Part shown: positions 8,212-15,506 of the stretch, piece by piece | Layout of the letters: the number at the start of each line of letters is the position of its first letter | Numbering within the stretch: the first letter of the stretch is position 1 | Assembly: GCA_902363555.1 (NCBI GenBank) | Contig: CABJAM010000005.1 | Coordinates: 1 to 64,000 of the forward strand | Length of the DNA stretch: 64,000 bases | Origin: Lachnospiraceae bacterium | Lineage (GTDB): Bacteria; Bacillota; Clostridia; Lachnospirales; Lachnospiraceae | Reading direction: 5' to 3' | Notes under the pieces: model-generated | Database searches by the model: none | What the model was told of the DNA's origin: nothing | What the model saw: the letters and a program-made list of their open reading frames with translations, nothing else | Translations under genes and position numbers: made by a program

Positions 8212-9251
8212 TACGCTTTTCTATAAGCCTCCGGTGTACTGCCGGTGGCTTTTTTAAATTGCTGTCCGAAATAAGAATAATTCTGATAACCACACAGGGC
8301 GGCGATCTCCTTAAAGGTCAACGCTTCCTCCGGTGTGGTCTGTATCAGCATTTTAGCCCGATAAAGGCGAACATGCTTCAAAAAGTCGAAAATGCTCTCG
8401 CCTGTATACTTCTTGAACATATCGCATAAATAAGTCTCTGTCAGATAAAATTCCCCCGCCAGCTTTTTCAGTGAAATATCATCCGCCAAATGTTCATACA
8501 AATATAATTGAATATCCCCTGCTGAGGATATCTGCCTTGAGGATGCCTTTTCCGCAAACCAAAATCCACCCTTTAAAGAAGCCAGCGCTTCCCGTAAAAG
8601 CTGCTTTCCATTGGAAAAATCCGATGCCGGACGGCTAATACCCACACCATTTGGCAGTTGTTCCGGCAGTGAATCCATAAGAATGCCCTCATATCCGTCC
8701 ATATGCACCCTCCCAAGAGTGCTTACGCTTCCTTCAAGCGGAGTAAGAAGCTGTGCCTGGTCGGTTATCAGTAAATAACAGGGGCGTCCTTCACTGCCGG
8801 ATACAGGAAATACAGGAGACTCTAAATCTACCTGAATACTTTCATTTTTTTGAGCCTCCGCCCTCTGGGCTTCCAGTTTCTCCTTTAACATCGCTGCCAT
8901 TTCTGCAACCTCAGCCGCCTTCAGAGGCTTTAACATATAATACAGTACCGCCATTTTTATAGCTTCCCGAGCAATTTCAAAATCGGCATAGGCACTGACT
9001 ACGGCGCCGGCCATCCCGGGATATATATCCGTAAGACGGCCAAACAGCTCAATACCACTCATATCCGGCATTCGGATATCTGTAATCACAGCATCTGGCC
9101 GGACTTTATGTGCAGCCTCCAAAGCCTCCTGCCCACACTCACAGCGGGCTACGATCGTAAACCCCATAGCCTCCCAATCTATAATTTCCTCCAGACCAAG
9201 TAAAGCCCAGGGCTCGTCATCCACCAACATAAGTCTGAATTTATCTTCCAC
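8175..9251 (-). CDS. Response regulator with AraC-type DNA-binding domain, YesN type
   Basis: A 358-residue regulator. The receiver domain (about 1-120) has the acidic pocket DDEPW, the phospho-acceptor in DAVITDIRMPDMSG and the later K in MLKPLK. The C-terminal 100 residues are an AraC pair of helix-turn-helices (LAGEFYLTETYLCDMFKKYTG and FKEIAALCGYQNYSYFGQQFKK). It is the likely partner of the convergent kinase and activator of the importer. It starts with GTG immediately after the trmD stop (TAA then GTG), and its AGGA ribosome site lies inside trmD, so it appears to ride on the ribosomal-protein operon unless it has its own internal promoter. Confidence 0.92.
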   Translation of the reverse strand: MEDKFRLMLVDDEPWALLGLEEIIDWEAMGFTIVARCECGQEALEAAHKVRPDAVITDIRMPDMSGIELFGRLTDIYPGMAGAVVSAYADFEIAREAIKMAVLYYMLKPLKAAEVAEMAAMLKEKLEAQRAEAQKNESIQVDLESPVFPVSGSEGRPCYLLITDQAQLLTPLEGSVSTLGRVHMDGYEGILMDSLPEQLPNGVGISRPASDFSNGKQLLREALASLKGGFWFAEKASSRQISSAGDIQLYLYEHLADDISLKKLAGEFYLTETYLCDMFKKYTGESIFDFLKHVRLYRAKMLIQTTPEEALTFKEIAALCGYQNYSYFGQQFKKATGSTPEAYRKAYQMRGMITSTHV

Positions 9252-10004
9252 TTATTCCTGCAATCCTTTCTCCATCTTATCCACAAAGTCATCCAGATAC
9301 GCCTTATCCTTCTTACTAAGCTCCACCCCCGCCAGCAGCTCCGGCCGCCGCATATACGTCCGCTCCAGAGACTTCTCATGCCGCCACTTCTCAATGTTGG
9401 CGTGATGCCCCGACAGCAGCACCTCCGGCACCCGTTTTCCGTGAAATTCCTCCGGCCGGGTATACTGGGGATATTCCAAAAGCCCGTCCTGAAACGACTC
9501 ATACTGGGCAGATGTCTCATTGCTTAAAACGCCCGGAACAAGCCTGGAAATAGAATCGATCATCACCATCGCCGGCAGCTCGCCGCCGGTGAGCACATAG
9601 TCGCCGATGGACAGATTATCCGTCACGATCTCCTCAAGAATACGTTCATCCACCCCTTCATAATGACCACACAAAAAGATCAGGTCCTCCTCCTTCGCCA
9701 GCTCCTGGGCAATGCTCTGGGAAAACACCTTCCCCTGGGGCGTCATATACACAACCCGGGGCTTTTTCTCCATGCTCCCTGTAATATCCGTATAGCAGTC
9801 AAAAATCGGTCCGGGCTGCATCACCATCCCGGCACCGCCGCCATACGGGTAATCATCCACATGCCGGTACTTATCCGTCGAATAATCCCGGATATTTACC
9901 GCCTTCACCGAAATGTACCCTTTCTCGATCGCCCGTCCGGTAATACTCGTTCCCAGCCCCTGTTCGATCATCTCAGGAAATAACGTCATCACATAGAAAT
10001 TCAT
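9252..10004 (-). CDS. trmD: tRNA (guanine-37-N1)-methyltransferase
   Basis: A 250-residue SPOUT methyltransferase that places m1G37 on tRNAs and prevents frameshifting. The knotted SAM site is visible as LCGHYEGVDERI and SIGDYVLTGGELPAM, with YPQYTRP and HHANIEKWR characteristic of TrmD. The ATG overlaps the rimM stop by 4 nt (ATGA). In most Firmicutes rplS follows trmD; here the next gene is the YesN-type regulator. Confidence 0.97.
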   Translation of the reverse strand: MNFYVMTLFPEMIEQGLGTSITGRAIEKGYISVKAVNIRDYSTDKYRHVDDYPYGGGAGMVMQPGPIFDCYTDITGSMEKKPRVVYMTPQGKVFSQSIAQELAKEEDLIFLCGHYEGVDERILEEIVTDNLSIGDYVLTGGELPAMVMIDSISRLVPGVLSNETSAQYESFQDGLLEYPQYTRPEEFHGKRVPEVLLSGHHANIEKWRHEKSLERTYMRRPELLAGVELSKKDKAYLDDFVDKMEKGLQE

Positions 10005-10513
10005 AAATCCAAAAGTCCTTTCATAATATGCACCGTCACCTTACCTGCATCCAGATCCACATCCAAAATACATTCTTTGATCGATGGAAATAAGTACTCC
10101 TTACCGTCATCCCCATCGATCACATAAACATCATTGGCCCCCGTCGCCATAATATCCTTCACCTTGCCAAAATGAGCGCCCTCATCGGTCACAACTTCCA
10201 GACCGATCAGATCCCCCACAAAATTTTCATTCTCCGCCAGCGGCACCGCAGCCTCCCGGGTCACCAGCAGATCCTTCCCCCGATACTTTTCAATATCATT
10301 TATATTATCAAAGCCCTTGAACTTCAAAATAGCAAACTGCTTAAAAAACTTGACCCCTTCAACCTCCAGCTCAAGCTGCTCCTTCCCCGTATCCAAAATA
10401 CAAGATTTCAGCCGCTTAAACCGCTCCATATCATCCGTCGTCGGAAATACCTTCACTTCCCCGCGGATCCCATGCGTCGAAGCAATCGTGCCCACTCTCA
10501 GCAAATCAACCAT
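10001..10513 (-). CDS. rimM: 16S rRNA processing / 30S maturation factor
   Basis: A 170-residue RimM. An N-terminal beta-barrel domain (VGTIASTHGIRGEVKVFPTTD) is followed by the PRC-barrel (residues about 95-168, with DLIGLEVVTDEG and YLFPSIKECILDVD). It binds S19 and helps assemble the 30S head. It sits between khpA and trmD in the conserved rpsP operon, translationally coupled to trmD. The start is backed by GGAGT 7 nt upstream. A strong hairpin (10629-10654) lies in the 148-nt gap behind khpA. Confidence 0.96.
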   Translation of the reverse strand: MVDLLRVGTIASTHGIRGEVKVFPTTDDMERFKRLKSCILDTGKEQLELEVEGVKFFKQFAILKFKGFDNINDIEKYRGKDLLVTREAAVPLAENENFVGDLIGLEVVTDEGAHFGKVKDIMATGANDVYVIDGDDGKEYLFPSIKECILDVDLDAGKVTVHIMKGLLDL

Positions 10514-10628
10514 ACAAACACTCCTTTACAAATCATTAAACATCTTTTATTCGCCCCAGCGCCGCCCATCCACAGCCGCAGCCAAAGCCGCGCCCCCAGG
10601 CGTGCAGGCGCACCGTAATACAAAACAA

Positions 10629-10654
10629 CCCCGCAAGTCCAAAGACTTCCGGGG
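10629..10654 (-). terminator. Hairpin between khpA and rimM, attenuator-like
   Basis: A stem of CCCCG-AAGTC type (10629-10639 with 10644-10654, one mismatch) lies 8 nt past the khpA stop. On the - strand it is followed by TTGTTTTGTATT, so it may terminate part of the transcription and lower rimM/trmD relative to rpsP/khpA. Confidence 0.55.
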
Positions 10655-10661
10655 CCATCTC

Positions 10662-10892
10662 TTACTGTAATATTTCCACAATAACTTTCTTATCATCTTT
10701 GGATGCGGCAGATTTAACAACCGTGCGGATCGCTTTAGCGATCCGGCCCTGTTTGCCAATCACCTTACCCATATCTTCCTGAGCCACTTTCAGTTCAAGA
10801 ACAACAGATTTGGCATTCTCAGTTTCTGTGACAACAACCTCATCCGGATGATCCACCAGTGCCTTGGCGATAACTTCAACCAATTCTCTCAT
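10662..10892 (-). CDS. khpA: KH-domain RNA-binding protein KhpA
   Basis: A 76-residue single KH domain with the RNA-binding GKQGR loop (GKVIGKQGRIAKAIRTVV). KhpA pairs with KhpB/Jag in Gram-positive bacteria and influences cell elongation and small-RNA handling. It sits directly after rpsP as in Bacillus (ylqC). The ATG at 10892 is preceded by GGAGGTG, whereas the longer frame to 10934 overlaps rpsP without a ribosome site. Confidence 0.95.
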   Translation of the reverse strand: MRELVEVIAKALVDHPDEVVVTETENAKSVVLELKVAQEDMGKVIGKQGRIAKAIRTVVKSAASKDDKKVIVEILQ

Positions 10893-10914
10893 AAGAACAC
10901 CTCCACAGGTAAAA

Positions 10915-11160
10915 TTATTTAGTAATACCTGCATTCTTGAATAATTTGGCTACTGTTTCTGTCGGCTGAGCGCCGTTGGAAAGCCATTTCTGAGCAAGCT
11001 CGTCATTTACCTTAACTGCGCTTGGCTCTGCGGACGGATCATATGTTCCGATTTCTTCGATGAAACGGCCATCTCTTGGGGATCTGGAATCAGCAACGAT
11101 AATTCTATAAAAAGGAGCCTTTTTCTGTCCCATTCTCTTTAATCTGATTTTTACTGCCAT
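10915..11160 (-). CDS. rpsP: 30S ribosomal protein S16
   Basis: An 81-residue S16 (MAVKIRLKRMGQKKAPFYRI... AQPTETVAKLFK), full length for the family. A perfect AGGAGGTG ribosome site precedes the ATG. It follows ffh by 40 nt, so it may be read from the ylxM promoter or from a short local promoter. Confidence 0.98.
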   Translation of the reverse strand: MAVKIRLKRMGQKKAPFYRIIVADSRSPRDGRFIEEIGTYDPSAEPSAVKVNDELAQKWLSNGAQPTETVAKLFKNAGITK

Positions 11161-11200
11161 GTAAATTCACCTCCTGAAGGAATTTGTTTAATATTATTTA

Positions 11201-12550
11201 TCAAAAAGGAAGTCGAAATCTTCCTCTTTTGGCTGCTTTACCGGACATCTGGCCGGAAAACTGTTTCATCATCTTTTTCATCTGATCAAACATCTTCACA
11301 AGCTTATTGACCTCCGTAATATCCACGCCTGCGCCTGCGGCAATACGCTTTTTGCGCGACGGGTTCATAAGATCGGGGTTCGCCCGCTCCTGTGGTGTCA
11401 TGGAAAGGATGATCGCCTCGGTGCGCTTCATCTGCGCCTCGCTGTCATCCAGCGACACATTTTTAAGTGCCGATGCGTTGACTCCCGGCATCATGCCAAG
11501 GATATCACCGATGTTTCCCATGTTTTTGATCTGATTCATGGAATCGAGAAAATCGTCGAAACCAAACTCAGCCTTTTTAATCTTGCGGTTTAATTCCCGG
11601 GCTTTATCCTCATCAATCTGGGCCTCAGCCTTTTCGATCAGGGTGAGTACGTCGCCCATACCGAGGATTCTTGACGCCATACGGTCCGGATAAAACTGCT
11701 CCAGATCCGAAAGCTTTTCACCCATGCCGACATAAAGGATCGGCTTGCCGGTGACTGCCTTGATGGAAAGTGCCGCACCACCCCGGGTGTCGCCATCCAT
11801 CTTTGTGAGGATCACACCGTCGATCTCAATGCGCTCATTAAAGGACTTGGCTACATTCACCGCATCCTGACCGGTCATGGCATCCACGACGAGGATCGTC
11901 TGGTGCACATCCACCGCTGCCTTGATATTTTCCAGCTCCTGCATCATGTCTTCATCCACATGCAGACGGCCGGCCGTATCCAGGATAACTACATTAAAAC
12001 CATTGACTCTGGCGTGCTCCACGGCAGCCTTTGCAATGTTTACAGGATTGTTCTTATCTCCCATGGAGAATACGGGAACGCCCTGCTTCTCACCGTTGAT
12101 CTCCAACTGCTTGATCGCGGCCGGACGGTAGACGTCACAGGCGGCCAGCAGTGGTTTCCTGCCCTTTTGCTTGAGCTTTCCGGCAATCTTTGCAGTGGTC
12201 GTTGTTTTACCGGCACCCTGCAGACCGGCCATGAGGATGACGGTGATCTCGTTGGAGGGCTTTAAGGCAATCTCCTTCGTCTCACTTCCCATAAGGGAAA
12301 CCATCTCTTCATTAACTATCTTTATAACCATCTGTCCCGGCGTCAGGCTGGTCATAACATCCTGGCCAATGGCCCGCTCGGTGACAGAATTGATAAACTG
12401 TTTTACAACCTTGAAGTTTACATCAGCCTCAAGAAGGGCCATCTTAACTTCCTTCAGGGCAGCCTTCACATCGGCTTCGGTCAATCGGCCTTTGCTGCGC
12501 AGATTCCTGAATACATTCTGAAGTTTATCGGATAAACTCTCAAACGCCAT
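11201..12550 (-). CDS. ffh: Signal recognition particle GTPase
   Basis: A 449-residue SRP54. The N domain is followed by a G domain with GLQGAGKTTTTAKIA, DTAGRL and TKMDGD, and then a methionine-rich M domain (about 300-449) that binds 4.5S RNA and signal sequences. It directs nascent membrane and secreted proteins to FtsY (encoded 2 kb away). It is the second gene after ylxM, 30 nt apart, with GGAGGT before the ATG. Confidence 0.98.
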   Translation of the reverse strand: MAFESLSDKLQNVFRNLRSKGRLTEADVKAALKEVKMALLEADVNFKVVKQFINSVTERAIGQDVMTSLTPGQMVIKIVNEEMVSLMGSETKEIALKPSNEITVILMAGLQGAGKTTTTAKIAGKLKQKGRKPLLAACDVYRPAAIKQLEINGEKQGVPVFSMGDKNNPVNIAKAAVEHARVNGFNVVILDTAGRLHVDEDMMQELENIKAAVDVHQTILVVDAMTGQDAVNVAKSFNERIEIDGVILTKMDGDTRGGAALSIKAVTGKPILYVGMGEKLSDLEQFYPDRMASRILGMGDVLTLIEKAEAQIDEDKARELNRKIKKAEFGFDDFLDSMNQIKNMGNIGDILGMMPGVNASALKNVSLDDSEAQMKRTEAIILSMTPQERANPDLMNPSRKKRIAAGAGVDITEVNKLVKMFDQMKKMMKQFSGQMSGKAAKRGRFRLPF

Positions 12551-12579
12551 GGGCTACCTCCTGATCAATTAAAATTCGG

Positions 12580-12939
12580 CTACATTTCTTCCAGAATCCC
12601 ATTGGAAATGCTCTCGATCTTCTCCACACAATCAAGCACTCTGCTCCGGTCATCCCGGCTGCTTAAAATCGTCTGTGCCTGCCGGTGGATCTCCTCCACC
12701 TTTTTCTTTGTGTCCAGAAACTTTTCGACAAGGCGGAGTTTTTCCTCGTATCCGGCCAGTTGCCGGTTGCAGCGCTTTACGATGTCGTAAACGCCCTGCC
12801 TGCTGATCTCCCGGTCCTGAGCAATCTCACCCAGAGACAGATCATTCAGTACGAAGTCTTCATATATTTCTTTTTGATGGCTGGTCAACAGCTCACCATA
12901 AAAATCATAAAGCAGCGACTGCTCTAATATCTTATCCAA
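12580..12939 (-). CDS. ylxM: YlxM/p13-like DNA-binding protein, SRP operon regulator family
   Basis: A 119-residue helix-turn-helix protein (SLGEIAQDREISRQGVYDIVKR) of the UPF0122 family, always next to ffh. In streptococci the homologue modulates SRP activity. I place the start at TTG 12939, because AGGTGGT ends 5 nt before it. The upstream TTG at 12957 would put the ribosome site inside the coding region. The ribosome site is one arm of a 9-bp inverted repeat (12946-12954/12971-12979) that could hide it. Confidence 0.88.
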   Translation of the reverse strand: MDKILEQSLLYDFYGELLTSHQKEIYEDFVLNDLSLGEIAQDREISRQGVYDIVKRCNRQLAGYEEKLRLVEKFLDTKKKVEEIHRQAQTILSSRDDRSRVLDCVEKIESISNGILEEM

Positions 12940-12945
12940 AAAAGC

Positions 12946-12979
12946 ACCACCTGTCAAGTACTTTTACTTTACAGGTGGT
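12946..12979 (-). promoter_or_regulatory. Inverted repeat over the ylxM start region, with shared 22-bp palindrome
   Basis: The outer arms ACCACCTGT and ACAGGTGGT (12946-12954, 12971-12979) are perfect and include the ylxM ribosome site. Nested here, 12952-12973 is a 22-bp palindrome of the form TGTCAAGTA-N4-TACTTtACA, which matches 24070-24091 at 20 of 22 positions. It overlaps the expected transcription start, as an operator would. Whether it works as DNA operator or RNA hairpin is open. Confidence 0.6.
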
Positions 12980-13009
12980 ATTGTACCCCAATATCAGGGT
13001 AATTGTCAA
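12980..13009 (-). promoter_or_regulatory. Promoter of ylxM-ffh
   Basis: Consensus -35 TTGACA (13004-13009), 18-nt spacer, -10 TACAAT (12980-12985) on the - strand. The predicted start falls within the inverted repeat at 12946-12979. Confidence 0.75.
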
Positions 13010-13028
13010 TAGTTTTTTAAATTGTTTT

Positions 13029-14246
13029 TTAAAAAATCGCTTTCGGCGCTTTCAAAATGGGCCGATATCCTTTATCCTTCAGCGCCTTAAAGATTTTATC
13101 CTTATGCTCGTGGCCAAAAGCCTCGATGGTGATCACCAGCTCCACCGCCGCAGAGCGGTTCACACTGACAAACTGATTGTGCTCCAGACGGATGACATTG
13201 CCCTGAAGCTTGGCAATGATCGAGGCTACGTTCACCAGCTCGCCCGGCTTATCCGGCAGCAGTACCGATACAGTAAAGACCCGGCCCCGCTGGATCAGTC
13301 CGTTTTGTACGACCGAGGCGATGGTGATCACATCCATATTTCCGCCGCTTAGGATCGAAACGATCTTTTTGTTTTTCACATTCAGATGCTTGAGGGCAGC
13401 CACCGTAAGAAGGCCGGAATTTTCCACGATCATCTTATGATTTTCCATCATATCCAGGAAAGCTCCGATCAGCTCGTCATCCTCCACAGCGATGATCTCA
13501 TCGATATTTTTCTGGATATAGGGAAATATCACATCGCCCGGAGTCTTTACGGCTGTGCCGTCAGCAATGGTTGTAACGCTTGGCAGGGAAACGACCTTGC
13601 CGGCCTCTAAAGATTTCTGCATACAATTGGCTCCGGCCGGCTCCACGCCGATGACCTTGATGTTGGGATTGAGCAGCTTTGCCAGTGTGGAAACGCCGCT
13701 GGCCAGACCGCCGCCGCCTATAGGTACGAGGATATAATCCACCGTTGGCAGCTCCTTAACGATTTCCATGGCGATAGTGCCCTGTCCGGTGGCAATATCT
13801 TCATCATTAAACGGATGGACAAAGGTATAGCCATTTTCCTCGGCAAGCTTCATGGCGTGGGCGCAGGCATCGTCATAAACATCACCGTAGAGGACCACCT
13901 CGGCGCCGTAGCTTTTCGTCCGGTTCACCTTGATCAGCGGTGTGGTGGTCGGCATAACGATGACCGCTTTGGTCTTCATCAGAGAGGCCGCGTAGGCCAC
14001 ACCCTGGGCATGATTGCCGGCGGACGCTGTGATCAGCCCCTTGGCCCGCTCCTCATCACTGAGAGTGCTGATTTTATAATAGGCGCCGCGGATTTTATAG
14101 GCTCCGGTATACTGCATGTTTTCCGGTTTAAAATAGACCTTATTGCCGGTCTGGTCTGAAAAATAATCGCTGTATACCAGCTTTGTTGTGGAGATGACAT
14201 TTTCCAGACATTCACAGGCTTCCTCAAACTTCTCAAGTGTTAACAT
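13029..14246 (-). CDS. ilvA: Threonine ammonia-lyase
   Basis: A 405-residue PLP enzyme deaminating threonine to 2-oxobutanoate. The PLP lysine lies in YTGAYKIRGA, the phosphate-binding glycines in PIGGGGLASG, and a C-terminal ACT-like domain (about 325-400, VSVLLPDKPGELVNVASII) is present. The length and single ACT-type domain match the shorter TdcB/IlvA class. It is inserted between ftsY and ylxM, which are neighbours in Bacillus. An AAGGAGT site lies 10 nt before the ATG. Whether it is biosynthetic (isoleucine) or catabolic cannot be settled from sequence. Confidence 0.93.
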   Translation of the reverse strand: MLTLEKFEEACECLENVISTTKLVYSDYFSDQTGNKVYFKPENMQYTGAYKIRGAYYKISTLSDEERAKGLITASAGNHAQGVAYAASLMKTKAVIVMPTTTPLIKVNRTKSYGAEVVLYGDVYDDACAHAMKLAEENGYTFVHPFNDEDIATGQGTIAMEIVKELPTVDYILVPIGGGGLASGVSTLAKLLNPNIKVIGVEPAGANCMQKSLEAGKVVSLPSVTTIADGTAVKTPGDVIFPYIQKNIDEIIAVEDDELIGAFLDMMENHKMIVENSGLLTVAALKHLNVKNKKIVSILSGGNMDVITIASVVQNGLIQRGRVFTVSVLLPDKPGELVNVASIIAKLQGNVIRLEHNQFVSVNRSAAVELVITIEAFGHEHKDKIFKALKDKGYRPILKAPKAIF

Positions 14247-14316
14247 TTTCGGTCAGACTCCTTAATTTTTATTATTGTGTATTTACAATTTACATATTTT
14301 TTAGCCGCTGGCGCCG

Positions 14317-14442
14317 GGCATACCGCCTGATTTTGGCGGGCCGACAGCCACTGCGCCGGCCATACAGCCTGATTTCGATGGTCCGGCAGCCGCCGGGCCG
14401 GGCATACCGCCGGGATTTGACGGTCCGACAGCCGCCAGGCCG
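14317..14442. repeat. Three tandem 42-bp repeats behind ftsY
   Basis: Three units of exactly 42 bp (14317-14358, 14359-14400, 14401-14442), each starting GGCATAC or GCCATAC and ending GGCCG/CGCCG, sit 6 nt past the ftsY stop codon, with a partial fourth unit running toward it. The unit is a multiple of three and open on the - strand, where it would encode a Gly/Pro/Ala-rich 14-residue period. There is no ribosome site and no start of its own, so I treat it as an intergenic repeat. Confidence 0.8.
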
Positions 14443-14448
14443 GGCAGC

Positions 14449-15390
14449 CTACGACGGCTGCTCCTGGGTTGTGAACAGCGCGTCCACAAATGAATCCGGA
14501 TCAAACTTCTGAAGGTCCTCGATTTTCTCGCCCACGCCGATATACTTCACCGGCACACCCAGCTCCGCCTGAATGGCGATGGCGATGCCGCCCTTGGCCG
14601 TTCCGTCCAGCTTAGTGAGGATGATGCCGGTAATATCGGCCACCTCTTTAAACTGGCGGGCCTGAGACAGGGCATTCTGCCCGGTGGTGCCGTCCAGAAC
14701 GATGAGTGTTTCCCGGCGGGCCTGGGGAAATTCCTTATCGATGATCCGGTTGATCTTGCGCAGCTCCTCCATAAGATTTTTCTTATTGTGGAGACGCCCC
14801 GCCGTATCGCACAGCAGAATATCCGTTTTCCGCGCTTTAGCGGCGGCGATGGCGTCATAGACCACGGCCGCCGGGTCCGAGCCTTCCTGACCGGCGATAA
14901 TGTCCACACCTGCCCGGTTCGCCCATTCGGTAAGCTGTTCGATGGCTGCGGCTCTGAACGTATCCGCTGCCGCCATGAGCACCTTTTTCCCGGCCTTTTT
15001 ATACTGGCCGGCCAGCTTGCCCACAGACGTGGTCTTACCAACACCGTTGACGCCGATGATCAGCACGACGCACGTCTCATCTTCAAAATCATAGGCATCG
15101 GTGGAAACCGTCATCTGCTCCTTAATGGACTGCACAAGCAGCGCCTTGCACTGCGCCGGCTCCTTAATATGGTTTTCTTTTACCTTTTCTTTAAGATCAT
15201 CGATAATGGCTCCGGTCGTGTGAACGCCCAGATCGGCCATCACGAGCACCTCTTCCAGCTCCTCGTAAAAATCATCATCAATGTGGGTAAAACCGCTGAA
15301 AATATAATCAAAGCCTGCGGCAATACTCTTTCTTGTCTTTGTGAGTCCGGCCACAAGGCGGCCGAAAAAACCTTTCTTCTCCTCCGACAT
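14449..15390 (-). CDS. ftsY: SRP receptor GTPase
   Basis: A 313-residue FtsY NG domain: an N-terminal helical bundle, then G motifs GVNGVGKTTSVGKLA, DTAGRLHNKKNLM and TKLDGTAKGG. It lacks the long acidic A domain of E. coli, as usual in Firmicutes. It docks SRP-ribosome complexes to the membrane. The ATG at 15390 follows GAAGG; the frame extends to 15414 without a site. It lies downstream of smc, as in Bacillus. Confidence 0.97.
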   Translation of the reverse strand: MSEEKKGFFGRLVAGLTKTRKSIAAGFDYIFSGFTHIDDDFYEELEEVLVMADLGVHTTGAIIDDLKEKVKENHIKEPAQCKALLVQSIKEQMTVSTDAYDFEDETCVVLIIGVNGVGKTTSVGKLAGQYKKAGKKVLMAAADTFRAAAIEQLTEWANRAGVDIIAGQEGSDPAAVVYDAIAAAKARKTDILLCDTAGRLHNKKNLMEELRKINRIIDKEFPQARRETLIVLDGTTGQNALSQARQFKEVADITGIILTKLDGTAKGGIAIAIQAELGVPVKYIGVGEKIEDLQKFDPDSFVDALFTTQEQPS

Positions 15391-15428
15391 AAAACGCCTT
15401 CTTTCTATAATCAATTTAAGCTATGGCC

Positions 15429-15492
15429 CAGCGGCGCCATAGGAATCTCTCGGCCTTCTGAGCGATTACGATCAAACGTCTGCGCGCCGCTG
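15429..15492 (-). repeat. GC-rich inverted repeat between smc and ftsY
   Basis: Perfect 9-bp arms CAGCGGCGC (15429-15437) and GCGCCGCTG (15484-15492) lie inside the 116-nt smc-ftsY gap, flanked by AATTTAA-like outer sequence. It has no T run and is probably a fold-back or processing hairpin. Confidence 0.5.
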
Positions 15493-15506
15493 TACCGGAA
15501 TTTAAT

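Noticed and set aside
14301..14504. Gly/Pro/Ala-rich reading frame over the 42-bp repeats
   Set aside because: It overlaps the ftsY end in another frame, has no ribosome site, and is open only because the repeat length is a multiple of three.
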